Made by a program: the position numbers and the translations under genes. Below the pieces are notes generated by a model. It ran no database searches and had not been told where the DNA came from. It worked only from the letters and a program-made list of their open reading frames with translations. A DNA stretch of 64,000 nt from Limnoperna fortunei (taxonomy: Eukaryota > Mollusca > Bivalvia > Mytilida > Modiolidae): assembly GCA_944474755.1 (NCBI GenBank), contig OX104111.1, positions 100,617,178 to 100,681,177 of the forward strand, in the 5' to 3' direction. Shown here piece after piece: positions 1 to 10,441 of this stretch; position 1 is the first letter of the stretch; the number at the start of each line of letters is the position of its first letter.

Positions 1-683
1 TAATGTACAACGGCCCATAATGAAAAATCGTAATTTTTTTATGAACAAACACTTTTAATTGGTGTCGAACTTCAGTTCTTTCAAAGAGTATTGTACTATA
101 ACAATTTTCTTTGATAAGTATATGAGCTCCACATGAAAGAATACAGATATATTGTAATTATTGACTTCATGATAAATTCTGTAGATGGGTGTCCCATGAA
201 GCAATTTGGATCAGCACAACTTTATCCAAGTGGAAGTGTGCTGAACCAAAGATTTATTTCTGGGTTTAATGTAATGTTATTATATCTATCTTCTTTGGAA
301 ATTTGATAAGATAAACATGGCATGTTCATAACAAACTGTTAGGAATATTATGATACAAGAACTCATGAATGACAGTTATGTCTACACATATACCAATATT
401 TTTGTTGATCTATTTTTATTTGTGAATAATAGTACCTTGTATGGCTACAAGTAATGAAGTAGATAGAAAAATAGTCCCTATATCTGGTGTTTTTTTCATT
501 GATTAATGATAAAGGTTATGTACTGTTTGATAGTGCTTACCATGAATTATAATGAAAAAGAAAGAAAAAAAAACTGAATTTATGTGTGTTATGGTTTTAA
601 AACACAAGAGAAAAATAATCCTGGAAATTGCTGTAAATAATGAAAAATATATGTTAACTACAGCAAAATTTATTATTTGTATG

Positions 684-776
684 GTCCCCCTGACTTCTCC
701 CTATTTCCCCTGAAGTCTCCCTATCAGGGCCTGACTTCTCCCTGTTTGGCTGCTAGGGAGAAGTCACTTCTCCCTA
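684..776. repeat. CTTCTCCCTA repeat with 23-nt palindrome
   Basis: The motif GACTTCTCCCTATTTCCC and variants recur several times, and the segment ends in a 23-nt palindrome at 754-776 with 11-bp arms (TAGGGAGAAGT / ACTTCTCCCTA). It lies just outside the last visible SAMD15-like exon, in intron or 3' sequence. The remainder of 1-683 is AT-rich and I see nothing else in it. Confidence 0.6.
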
Positions 777-918
777 CTTTTTTAGAGTGTGGTGACCCCT
801 GCATCATTTCTGAAAAACATTACATTAAAAATTGAAACAACATTTTTACATTTTTTGAAACCTGTGTAATCTTTATGTTTAAAGTGAATACAAGTATAGA
901 TTCTACATTGTAAATTAC

Positions 919-1006
919 CTAAAGTGCTTCTGGGAGGTAGTGATATACTACGTGTCCAATCAGGTTCTTCTATTTCTAATAAATCTCTTATACTTTTGGC
1001 AATCAT
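919..1006 (-). CDS. SAMD15-like exon 3 (LEIEEP motif)
   Basis: Acceptor TCAACTTTCAG, then MIAKSIRDLLEIEEPDWTRS and ISLPPRSTL, then a GT donor at 918-917 leaving phase 1. The reading frame also stays open upstream of the acceptor and down to 782, so a longer exon cannot be excluded. Confidence 0.7.
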
Positions 1007-3531
1007 CTGAAAGTTGACATAAAATGAGGTGTATTCACATGGAGGTACAATTGACAAAGTGCCATTAATACCAATCAAGAAAAGGCAAAATGACATGCAT
1101 TCCATACAGTTGGCTGTTTATAAATAGAAATTTTCAATAAGCACAGCATATCAATTAAATGGTTGATGGAAATGTATTTTTTAACCTTTACACTTTTTAT
1201 GGCCTGCCAAGAAAATTGGGGACATACACATTTTGTTCATTAGTTCATCCTTCCATCCGTACTAAGGTTAAACTTTGCATTGACTTCACATCTTAATGAA
1301 ACTTGGTACAAACTTACTAAATGATGAGATCTACTCACTGCACCAAATACTTCACACTTGAGCTAACGTAGAAAAAGGGTATGTTTAACGATATGTGCCA
1401 AAATTGGTGTCACCAAAGCACATTTTCTTGTTATAAATTTTATGTTATTGATAACTGACTCACAATGATTGGTTTAGCATATCCAATCATCCAATTGCAA
1501 ACTGATTCTGATAATTGACCAAGATTTTTATAAATTGCTCAACAATAAAACATTCACTGCCTTATTCCATTCCCCATTCAGAAATACAGCTACTTACAAT
1601 ATATTTCTTGCTGCACATTAAAAACTAGCTACAATAATGTAGCTCCTTTTGTTTTGGTTTTTTTTTTGTTTTTTTTATGGATGTCCAAAATAAGGAGCTA
1701 CTTTATTGTAGCTTATTTCAAAACCTATCAATCAACCAAAAAGAGCTCAAACTATATATTTAACATACCTTTATATGTTCAAAGTCGGTTATTCCAATGT
1801 TAGGAAAAGCAGATGCTTCAATAAGTATTAATTTCCGTCCACTTATCAAATTTTGTTTGAAACATGCCTGAAATGAAATTTGAATGATAAATACAAACTG
1901 TCATTGTTTTAGTTTATTGTTAAGTCTAATAACCTTTATTTAAACCCTTCAAATGTTAAATCATTAATGCTTGCAATTATACTTTCATTGTATGTTGATA
2001 AGACAATTTATAAAATAATAAAATTTGACATTTTTATTCTAAACTTAAATCTTCATGGCATTTCAATTGTAACTGAATAATTTTGTTATAATATTATTAA
2101 ATACTTTTTTTTCTAAACTTATTTTGCTTTATGCGAAAGTTTGGGATTTTGAAATTGTTAATATTTACATGTATTGACCTTTTCGAAATCCCACAGTGGG
2201 GGGTTAAGATAGCCAGTTATTGTATCTTTCAATCGAGCATCATAGGAAAATCAAAGAAAAAATACAGACAATTTACGATTTCTATTGAATTATTTTTTTA
2301 CAGTAGATAAAATATTTTTCAAAAGACTGACAATTACACATATTCCAAATGGAAAACTAACATTCATGTGCATAAACATTCTTAAGAATTTAAAATAAAC
2401 AACAACACAAAACAAATGTTAGAAGAGCCGTATTTTTGCAAAGCAATTGATTTGACATTTTACAAATTAACTGAATTATTTGGGGAGGGGGGGGGGGGGT
2501 TTGGTATTGTATTATTATTACATTTTTCAATATTTCATTTACCTTTTTTTTAATTTGTGTTAGTTTTCAGGACTTAATATACGATCAAATGTATGTTTTA
2601 TTCAAATCTAACTTGCAGTTTTTAAATAGTTTTACATCAACATTTTTAAATCTTAAAATATATAAAGTCAGTATCTTTTAATGACTTTTTTTATTACAAA
2701 GAAATGTATTTTCCTTATATTTGCTATTGCATTTTACCACTCATTTTAACGATTTAGACTTTTTTTTTTACAACATACCTGTTTTTAAAATCTAATTTTC
2801 GTATAAAAATCATAATCTAAAATTACATTTTCACAGCTTATTATGTCGGTCTTTTATTGGTCTTTCATTTTTACCTTTCCTCAAAGTTAAGTGTCAGGTA
2901 ATAAATAAGCAATTAACGAATAAACAAGGCACATTTAATATACCATTACATAACGGAAATATCTCCCCCCCATGCCTCGTTCTTGGCGAATTGTAGTTAT
3001 TAATGTTGCTAAAATAATGTTACAGTATTTCATGCTTCATGATATCATCAAATGTGTTGTATGTAATGCTGAGTTTAAAAGTTGATGTGTAAAAATATTT
3101 GGTTTTCATCCAGATCAGATGAGCAGAGATGTGACTATAGATAGTATGTTTGCATAGAAATTCGTCATTTTTGTGTGATTTTATCAACATCCTTTTCGAA
3201 TTTAATTACAATTTTTGAATGCAGTGACCACGCTTCAGCGGCAACTTATAATACACTAGTCCGAGAATACTCTGCCGTCCACGCTAAAAATTTTTGGACG
3301 GCAGAGGATTCACAGACTATAATATTGTCGTACTGACAGTACTGTATAAATTAACGGTATATAATAAACCTTATATAACAAATATAAGAATCTTCATTTT
3401 GGGGTTCATACTTTGTAATTTGGAAAGCCAAGCTCTTCTATCCAGTCGGCTACTTGATCAACACTCCAATATAAACATGAAGGCACTTTTTCATCTTTCA
3501 AATCTTCAACGGCACTTTGCATGGCAGCCAT
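919..3531 (-). CDS. SAMD15-like: SAM-domain protein, SAMD15-like (three exons, gene continues left)
   Basis: Three exons can be read on the minus strand: 3412-3531 (start codon, 40 codons), 1769-1867 (33 codons) and 919-1006 (29 codons plus one base). All internal junctions are phase 0 and use GT-AG splice sites. Joined, they give 102 residues. Residues 21-40 (YWSVDQVADWIEELGFPNYK) have the start of a sterile alpha motif: aromatic-W, V..W, LGF..Y. Exon 2 continues it with SGRKLILIEASAFPNIGITD, and exon 3 ends with LLEIEEPDWTRSISLPPR. From memory, vertebrate SAMD15 has the same order: a SAM domain with SGRKLI and an LEIEEP...RSISLP segment. SAM domains mediate protein-protein contacts; the role of this protein is not known to me. 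Without the third splice, exon 3 would read through to a stop at 782; I prefer splicing to an exon beyond the left edge, because the family continues past RSISLP. The identification is by remembered motif, not by alignment. Confidence 0.78.
1627..1713. repeat. Small foldback repeat in SAMD15-like intron 2
   Basis: 22-bp arms at 1627-1648 and 1692-1713 are inverted copies with one mismatch (AGCTACAATAATGTAGCTCC in the left arm), around a T-rich loop. It looks like a short MITE or hairpin relic. Confidence 0.55.
1769..1867 (-). CDS. SAMD15-like exon 2 (SAM core)
   Basis: Exactly 99 nt, open in only one frame, bounded by an acceptor (TTTCATTTCAG) and a donor (AAG followed by GTATGT). It encodes ACFKQ, then SGRKLILIEASAFPNIGITD and FEHIK. 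Phase 0 on both sides. Confidence 0.78.
1868..3411 (-). other. SAMD15-like intron 1
   Basis: AT-rich intron with a G-run near 2480-2500. A hairpin at 3270-3306 has 11-bp perfect arms CTCTGCCGTCC / GGACGGCAGAG. No coding signal seen. Confidence 0.6.
3412..3531 (-). CDS. SAMD15-like exon 1
   Basis: Starts at an ATG (3531 on the minus strand) with a second in-frame ATG three codons later, and ends at a GT donor (AAA followed by GTATGA). It encodes a short acidic leader and the first helix of the SAM domain. Phase 0 at the donor. Confidence 0.75.
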
Positions 3532-3555
3532 GATGTAAACGTCTCCATGGATTTA

Positions 3556-3563
3556 TCACGTGA
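3556..3563. promoter_or_regulatory. Palindromic E-box TCACGTGA upstream of SAMD15-like start
   Basis: A perfect TCACGTGA palindrome lies 25 bp upstream of the SAMD15-like ATG. Such E-boxes bind basic helix-loop-helix zipper factors (USF or MiT type). The position suits a promoter, but a single 8-mer is weak evidence. Confidence 0.3.
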
Positions 3564-3993
3564 CCATATAGAGTTATCGTTCTTAGAGCACTACCAGTAA
3601 ATTGACTGTCTTCAGTAAAGTCCTTGACTACCGTAAAACGGTAAATCTGAGACAATGTTGATTTAATATGTACCTTCAGAAAATCATCGAATTTTCATTG
3701 GATATAATTTTTTAGCCAGGTTGCACCAAGTGTGCAGTATCTACATTATGAAGTCGGGCGGGAAAAGAATAAATATCTATTTTGTGTAATTAACTGCTCA
3801 GACTACGTTTTCAACTCCTCTTATAGTTTTCAACCCAGATCTCTGAAACTTTACAGAAAGATTGCACATGTATTGATGTTGTGCATCTGCTAAATTGGTG
3901 AATTTTCCCTAATATTCCAGACTTTGGAACTCATTTATCAAAACATTTGCAGAAGACGATAGAAACCTATTTTGTGTAATATACTCCTCCTGC

Positions 3994-4156
3994 TGCCTTG
4001 CCATGCGAGCTTCTACCTGGCGACGTCACTGATATGACGTCGAAGCCTTACCTTGGGAGCTTCCACCTGGTTACACTACTGATATGATTTGGAAGCATTG
4101 CCATGCGAGCTACCACCTGGCTACTTCACTGACATGATGTGAAAGCCTTGCCATCC
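3994..4156. repeat. 50-bp tandem repeat, about 3 copies
   Basis: Units begin GCCTTGCCATGCGAGCTTC and repeat at 3995, 4045, 4095 and 4145. Related units with a 49-bp period are found at 22140-22260. The array runs into the dispersed repeat that follows, and the two are probably parts of one element. The stretch 3564-3993 shows nothing recognisable. Confidence 0.7.
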
Positions 4157-4790
4157 TAGGCCGAATTTTACTGCCGTTATAATCCGAAGTTAGTTTTGTG
4201 ATTTGTCGGATTAATGGCAGAATTCAGACCTATTGCTCGTAATGCAGCAACTAAAATTTTTCCGACGCAGTCGGTATTTATATTCACTTTTTACCCTTTG
4301 ACCTCATGACACTTCACCTCTCGAAAAAGCAAGTCACATGATTGTAATTCTGTTTCTTGACTGGTCAAAAACCAATTGGACGGGGGTTCGGAACAGGGTT
4401 GTAAATTGGACAGGGGTTCGGAACAGGGTGGTAAATTGGCAATTCACCTTTCAAATTTTGCACTATTATTATTAGATTTTGCCGTCTATACAAATATTTT
4501 ATAGTGAAATTTAAGTATTAAGAACGATGGAATGAGCTGCAGTTTGTAAAATTTTATATCAAACAACTTGGACAAAAATGTTAAATATTTTTAATTTGAA
4601 ATACAGCGCAAATTAAAACGCATATTAACACGCTGGATTTTTGCGGAGTGTAAAAAACGAAGAGAAGAAATTGTAATTAATTTCTTTATTAAATACAAAT
4701 TAAAAATCATTTTATATACATGTTGATATTAAATCAAAAGTATTATTGTTCTTGGACGTCCGTCGTAGTCCACACATAGATAGAGAGTTG
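4157..4790 (+). repeat. Dispersed repeat R1, copy 1
   Basis: Contains a CCGAATTTTACTGCCGTTAT segment, the imperfect palindrome TTCCGACGCAGTCGG at about 4260, and two GGGGTTCGGAACAGGG blocks. It matches 52664-53180 in inverted orientation over about 500 bp. Fragments recur at 22081-22140, 34195-34260 and 40136-40275. No ORF; probably a non-autonomous transposable element. Confidence 0.7.
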
Positions 4791-5187
4791 TGGCTCTAAT
4801 TGTAAAGTATACTTTGCTTATTCAGTAAATTTTACACTATAAACTATTAAATTTCTAATATTCAATTTGTTTACATTATTGTATAACTGCTTTGGTGCTC
4901 GCAGAAAATCGTCATTTCTATATCTTAGGCAGTGGGTTTAGTTTAGTTTAAACATATTTTATTGTCAAAAATAACCAATAGGATTGAACACAAGTTATTA
5001 CAACTTATGAAGTTCTCTCCGTTCAATAATCTTACAAAATAATTCACAAGATGACAACAAGGAAATAACTACACAATTTTAAGTACATACAGAAAAAATA
5101 CATGACACATAACAAAATATACAAAGCAATACATTATAAACAATGCAAGAAAGTCAACCATAATAATAAGGGGGGGAGGGGGTCGAG

Positions 5188-8100
5188 CTATGCAGAAAAT
5201 CTTTTAGAATGGTGAATGTAACTGTGTACATGTCTAAAAATTATAGTGTTCACTTCGTTACTAAGGCTATCAGAACCAAATAGGACAATTTCAATAGAGA
5301 GATTAGTAATTCGCATCAACGGATGTAAAAATTGATTTCTAATGTTATCGTAAAGTGGACATTCTAGAAAATAGTGTATGCAGTCTTCTAAGGGACAACC
5401 ACAAGCACAGCTTGGGTCGTTGATTATGTTTACTCTATATAAATCGGCCTTTAGGGAACTGCAACGGTGACGTAATCTAGTATGAATAATATTTAAATTT
5501 CTGCTTCCTATTAGAAAATATGATGGGACAATATAGTTTTCTCTTTTCAGTGACATTTTAAAGCTCATGAAAGTTGGTAATTCTCTTTGATCTAAAGGAA
5601 GAGAGTTCCACAATCTAACTGTTGAAGGAAAAAAAGATTTTGAAAAGGTCTCCAGTCGACACAATGGTGTTCTGTAATCTAGTCGATTTCTTAAATTATA
5701 ACGTCCAACATCAGAGTAGTCATTTAGAATATCTCTTAAATATTCGGGAGCATTACCAATGCGGATTTTATACATAAGATTTAGTTTTCTTATATAACGT
5801 CTATTCGTTAAAGAAGACCAACCTGTTTCGAACATTAACGATTCATTATTGGAAAAGCGAGGAAGTCCTGTTACAATTCTAGCAGCTTCTAACTGTAAAC
5901 GTTCAATTTTTTCCCTGTCAGTGGCAGAGCAACCATCCCATAATTCGCAAGCATATTCCAGTAGAGGAAGAATATGCCTAGAATAAATAATGTTCAGGTT
6001 GTTTCTGCACAGTAGATACTTTAATTTTCGCAGAACAAATATTTGTTTAGAAGCACTTTTACAAATATTATCAATATGAGTAGACCATTTACAATTTTGA
6101 GATAGAGTTATTCCTAAATGTTTATGATTTTCAACTAATGCAATATTTTCACCATTGAATGTGAGGTTCAGGGGTTTGTGATTTCTAAAAGAAAAAAACA
6201 TATATTCCGTTTTTTGGGGATTAAAATCTACTAACCACAATTTAGCCCATTCGTTAAGCAGTTCTAGATCTCTATTTATATTCCTCTCTATTTCCTCAAC
6301 GCTTGCAGATGAATACATTAAAGAACTATCGTCAGCAAAAAGTCTAATTAAAGAGCTCATTTCATCTGCAATATCATTTATAAACAATAAAAACAGTAAG
6401 GGGCCTAATACTGACCCCTGTGGTACACCAGATTTCAAATTACCAATTGAAGATCTCGAATTTTTTAGCAATACTTGCTGGCGGCGATTCATTAGATAAT
6501 CTTGGAGCCATAACAAAAGATTTCCTTGAATTCCATAAGCCTTTAATTTTGAAATTAAACCTTTATGCCAAAGACGATCAAATGCCTTCGATATGTCACA
6601 AAAGACAACACATGTCATTTCCCCATTTTCTAAAGATAAGCATATTTTATGATAAAGTTCGATCAACTGATGATAAGTTGAATGTCCAGGTACAAAACCA
6701 GACTGAAATTTGTACAATAATTTTTGGTCAGAAATGTGGTTGTATATATGTTTAAATATAACTCTTTCAAACACCTTTCCAACGGAGCTCAATAGCGCTA
6801 TTGGACGGTAATTAGAAACATCTGATTTATCACCTTTTTTAAAAAGGGGCAATACATTTGCTAATTTCCAACTATTTGGAAATTTACACGTATTAAGTGA
6901 ATGGTTAAAAATAATACTAAGAGGTAAAGCAACTGTTTTTGATGTATATTTCAACATATGATGACTAATTCCATCATTCCCAGATGCTTTACCAAGTTTT
7001 AAACTATCTAATATATCAATAATTTCTTGTAATGAAATTTCGTCAATTTCCACGGTAGATAAAGTTCTAACGGGTAATTCTGGTACATCTCTGTTCCCAT
7101 CGTCTACCGACGATATAGAACAAAAGTAACTATTTAAAAGATTTGCCTTTTCAACATCATCAACTAATATATCATTAGAAAACATATTAACTAGCGGTGG
7201 GATGGTAGTTGAACGACCAGTTCCCATAATATTTTTGACAAGTGACCAAAAGCCTTTCGGGTTCGAAGTTGATTTTTCGTCTAGTAACCCATTAGCATTT
7301 AGAAAAAACTGTTCTTTTGCGTAATTTATCATGTTGTTAACTCTGTTTCTTTGAGATTTATATTTTTGTATATTGTTAAAATTTGGATATTTTCTCATTT
7401 TACTATGCATTCTGTTTCGTGTCCGCATTTGTTTTCGTATTTCAGAATTAAACCAAGGTTTATCCGATGACCGTATAGTGACTTCTTTTGTTGGAATTGA
7501 ATCTTTTGCTAGATTTATAAATTTTTCAGTAAAAAATTCAGTCATTTTATCAACATTATTAAAATTGTTTAACGAATTTTGCCAGTCGAAATCTCGTATA
7601 CTATTGTTAAATTTTTCAAAGTCAGCATTTTTATAGATCCAAATAGTACGCTTAAATGAGTCTTGTGTAAAGACTGGAATACTTAAATAAGTTTTGGTCG
7701 CGTTATGGTCACTCATATCACGATCAATGTCTATTACTTCAGTAAATGCAATATTACAATCCGCGGAAATCAGTATTGGATCCAAAAGTGTACAGTTACC
7801 TGTAACAGGATCATAGCGGGTGGGTTCATTTACTACGTTCTGAAGAAAAAAGTCATTCATAATATCCATTAATTTGTTATTACGATCATCATATAGGTTA
7901 ATGTTCAGATCGCCTGTAATTATAACTTTGGTGGTATAATTAAGAGCTTTTTCTATTGAGTATTCAAAACTTTGCCAGAAGGTAAGATTTGCACCCGGGG
8001 ATCGATAGACAGCACAAATTAGGAGCTTGTATTTTGGGAATACTATTTCTACCCATACGGCTTCAACGTCATCTGATTCTAAATCTAACCTTCGTTTATA

Positions 8101-8601
8101 TTTAAGTGATTCGGCGATATACACCAGAACGCCACCACCGAAGCAGTTTCTGTCTTTTCTTAATAAGTTTTCATTATAACCTTGAAGTTGTAAGTCAGTA
8201 CTCAAAATGTTTTCATCTAAATGGCTTTCAGTAAAACAAATAACGGACGAATTTAGTGCTATAGTCTCGAAATAGCCTAATTTCGTACGAACGCTCCAAG
8301 CATTAACATGAAATATTGATAATTCATTGTTATAAGGGCCAGGGTTTTTTTCTACATCACTTGACAATATAATTAGCAACAATAAAAACATTAATAAGTG
8401 AATATTTGTACGGAATTCTTTAAATACACAATTAAATAATACATGCAATGAAAAGTTTAAAATAAACAAATGCAAGCATAACAGTCTACATAGCAAGGAA
8501 CACCTTTTTGCAACAAACATCATTTTTCGTTTCAGTTGCGAATAACACTTATTATAAAAATTGCCAATGGAGATCCTGTACAATACAATATCAGTATTCA
8601 T
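5188..8601 (-). CDS. LINE ORF2: 2A peptide, AP endonuclease, reverse transcriptase
   Basis: An intact 1137-residue polyprotein. Residues 1-80 are basic then strongly hydrophobic (LLCLHLFILNF; LLMFLLLLIIL). They are followed by a 2A sequence, SSDVEKNPGP (about 80-89), which makes ribosomes skip the Gly-Pro bond and so release the leader from the enzyme. An exonuclease-endonuclease-phosphatase domain covers about 93-330 (TESHLD, YRSPG, GDLNINL, SDHNAT near 297). The reverse transcriptase covers about 575-830 (SNYRPIALLSS near 600, FQSGFVPGHST, GVPQGSVLGPLLF, catalytic FADDSS near 755). A zinc-knuckle-like CACGCPLEDCIHYFLECPLY lies near 1062. These activities nick DNA and copy the element RNA by target-primed reverse transcription. 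All key residues I can check are present. Confidence 0.93.
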   Translation of the reverse strand: MNTDIVLYRISIGNFYNKCYSQLKRKMMFVAKRCSLLCRLLCLHLFILNFSLHVLFNCVFKEFRTNIHLLMFLLLLIILSSDVEKNPGPYNNELSIFHVNAWSVRTKLGYFETIALNSSVICFTESHLDENILSTDLQLQGYNENLLRKDRNCFGGGVLVYIAESLKYKRRLDLESDDVEAVWVEIVFPKYKLLICAVYRSPGANLTFWQSFEYSIEKALNYTTKVIITGDLNINLYDDRNNKLMDIMNDFFLQNVVNEPTRYDPVTGNCTLLDPILISADCNIAFTEVIDIDRDMSDHNATKTYLSIPVFTQDSFKRTIWIYKNADFEKFNNSIRDFDWQNSLNNFNNVDKMTEFFTEKFINLAKDSIPTKEVTIRSSDKPWFNSEIRKQMRTRNRMHSKMRKYPNFNNIQKYKSQRNRVNNMINYAKEQFFLNANGLLDEKSTSNPKGFWSLVKNIMGTGRSTTIPPLVNMFSNDILVDDVEKANLLNSYFCSISSVDDGNRDVPELPVRTLSTVEIDEISLQEIIDILDSLKLGKASGNDGISHHMLKYTSKTVALPLSIIFNHSLNTCKFPNSWKLANVLPLFKKGDKSDVSNYRPIALLSSVGKVFERVIFKHIYNHISDQKLLYKFQSGFVPGHSTYHQLIELYHKICLSLENGEMTCVVFCDISKAFDRLWHKGLISKLKAYGIQGNLLLWLQDYLMNRRQQVLLKNSRSSIGNLKSGVPQGSVLGPLLFLLFINDIADEMSSLIRLFADDSSLMYSSASVEEIERNINRDLELLNEWAKLWLVDFNPQKTEYMFFSFRNHKPLNLTFNGENIALVENHKHLGITLSQNCKWSTHIDNICKSASKQIFVLRKLKYLLCRNNLNIIYSRHILPLLEYACELWDGCSATDREKIERLQLEAARIVTGLPRFSNNESLMFETGWSSLTNRRYIRKLNLMYKIRIGNAPEYLRDILNDYSDVGRYNLRNRLDYRTPLCRLETFSKSFFPSTVRLWNSLPLDQRELPTFMSFKMSLKRENYIVPSYFLIGSRNLNIIHTRLRHRCSSLKADLYRVNIINDPSCACGCPLEDCIHYFLECPLYDNIRNQFLHPLMRITNLSIEIVLFGSDSLSNEVNTIIFRHVHSYIHHSKRFSA

Positions 8602-9512
8602 TGTCTTTTACAGTAATGTCACCAGATTTTATAATTGTAGGATCCCAAGAGGCATACAAACTAACTATCAATACAACTGAGCAATAAACACATACATCAT
8701 ATACATGTTCACATCCATTCTCTCTTGAGTGATTTATTTTATAATCATGAGCTCGACTTGAGACGGGGAAAATAAATATACAGTAAAAACAAAGTTCAAA
8801 AAAGGTTCGTACACACATGTGCAATTGTGAAAAAAAAACAAGGGGACAAGGGTTTGATCCAATTACAGGAACAAGTCACCATATCGAAAGTCCTTTTCAC
8901 TATATATTTTAGTATATTTAATTGCATTAACACTTAGTTACAATATTTATTTACACCCGCTAAAATTGTATTAAAAAGTGACATTAGTTTAAGAAACTGA
9001 TGCGATTTGGTTGTTATTTAGTTGGTATAAACATTCAAATCAATTTAACAGGGACTATATTTAGATTTTATGTATGAGAACATAATTATTAATAGTAACA
9101 ATCAGTGATAACATTATTCGAGTTCGCCAGTCTTATATTAGAGTATACCAAAATGTGTAAGTGTGTTTGTATGTATTTATTTATTTTCCAAAATTAATTT
9201 TTTGGAAGGGTATTTATTTGATGTTTTCGTGAAGTTCTTTTATTTGTTTATGTGTTATATTATATTAAATAAGTTGTATTAATAAGAGGAGTGTTACATA
9301 AGACCTGTTTGATCTCAGTGAGGAGTTTAAAATAAAAAAAAAATACTTAGGCAAGCAATATACTACTAGCAATACTATTTTGAGCGATTATAAATAATTA
9401 GAAATATTTTTCAATGAATTTAAAACAAGCTACATTGTATGTAAAGTTTCGTGTTTAAAGGTAAGTATGCATAACACACTAACTACTAGTGACAGTTGGG
9501 GTTTTGTAACTG
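8602..9512 (-). other. LINE ORF1-ORF2 spacer
   Basis: About 0.9 kb between the ORFs, AT-rich, with no domain recognised. A 77-residue ORF (8824-8591) overlaps the ORF2 start in another frame and has no family resemblance, so I do not call it a gene. Confidence 0.5.
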
Positions 9513-10441
9513 CTATGGCTCTTCGCCGATCAGTTCATTAATGTCAGCAAGATCTTTGATGAGGTGTCTATTTCCGAATTCAGATTTTTTTGCAAAAATC
9601 CTACCATCCATCGTCCAGAAGGAATTTATTTCTCTTTTCTTGCGGAGATCATTTAGTTTTTTCATCAAGAATTGCCGATATTGTGTAAGATCTTCCGTAA
9701 TTACTATATTATCAGTGTTGTCTTTCAAGAGTTTCTTTTGAGAGTATATAGAATTTTTTATTTTCCAATTCCTGAATCTGCAAATAAGTTGGGCTTTACC
9801 GTTTCTTTTGATTGTTCCAATTATATGTGACCTGTCTATATCATTCTGGTTAATTTCCACTCTCAATCGTTCCTTACATATTTTTATTATCTTATCATCT
9901 GTTTGATTTAGCTCATTTGATTGTAGTGGAACGTTATGAAATCGCAAGGAATTTCTTCTTCCATATTGTTCCAGTTCTTCAATGGTTCCTTCTAACTGAT
10001 TTACTTTGTCACTCAGCGCTTTATTTGACTCTTTTAATTCTATATTAGATCTTGAAAGATTTTGAATAACCTCATCCTGACTTTTAACTTTGGCTTCCAG
10101 GACTGAGACAAAATTTTGCATTGCATTATCAAGGCTAGCTTTTACTGAACTGGCCAGTAAAGGGCCTATAGATTGGATGAAGTCAGGGCTTGAAATTGTA
10201 TATTTAATAACGTCGGTGAGGTCAACTGATTGCCCATCTGTTGTTGTGAAAACAATAGGGGGTGGTGCATAAAACTCTCCTGTGATTGTTTTTTTACCTC
10301 TGACGGAGCTTGATTTTCTTCCATTATAAAGGATTTTTCAAGATATCGCGGTGTACTATTGTCAGTTTCCGACTCAGAAATATGTTGTCGGAATCTTTTA
10401 GGTTCGGGTGTAACTTTTTCAGAATTGGTGTTACTATTCAT
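9513..10441 (-). CDS. LINE ORF1: coiled coil plus RRM-like RNA-binding protein, frame change inside
   Basis: ORF1 is read in two frames. The first starts at ATG 10441 and runs to a stop at 10166 (91 residues, polar, proline and serine rich). The second is open from about 10345 and ends at 9513. It includes YAPPPIVFTTTDGQ, then a heptad-like coiled coil (VLEAKVKSQDEVIQNLSRSN, LKESNKALSDKVNQLEGTIE) and an RRM-type segment (EQYGRRNSLRFHNVP; DRSHIIGTIKRNGKAQLICR) with a C-terminal domain. ORF1 proteins of this type bind and chaperone element RNA. The frames overlap at seven A residues (10295-10289), where either a lost base or -1 slippage would fuse them. Confidence 0.8.

Noticed and set aside
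1196..1440. Possible decayed tandem-repeat element (AAAATTGGGGACATACACAT, CATCCTTCCATCCGT)
   Set aside because: It resembles the start of Helentron-like elements, but I could not find a hairpin, repeats or an end to support it.
6420..7636. Plus-strand ORFs at 6420-6755 and 7373-7636
   Set aside because: They are antisense shadows of LINE ORF2 with no motif of their own.
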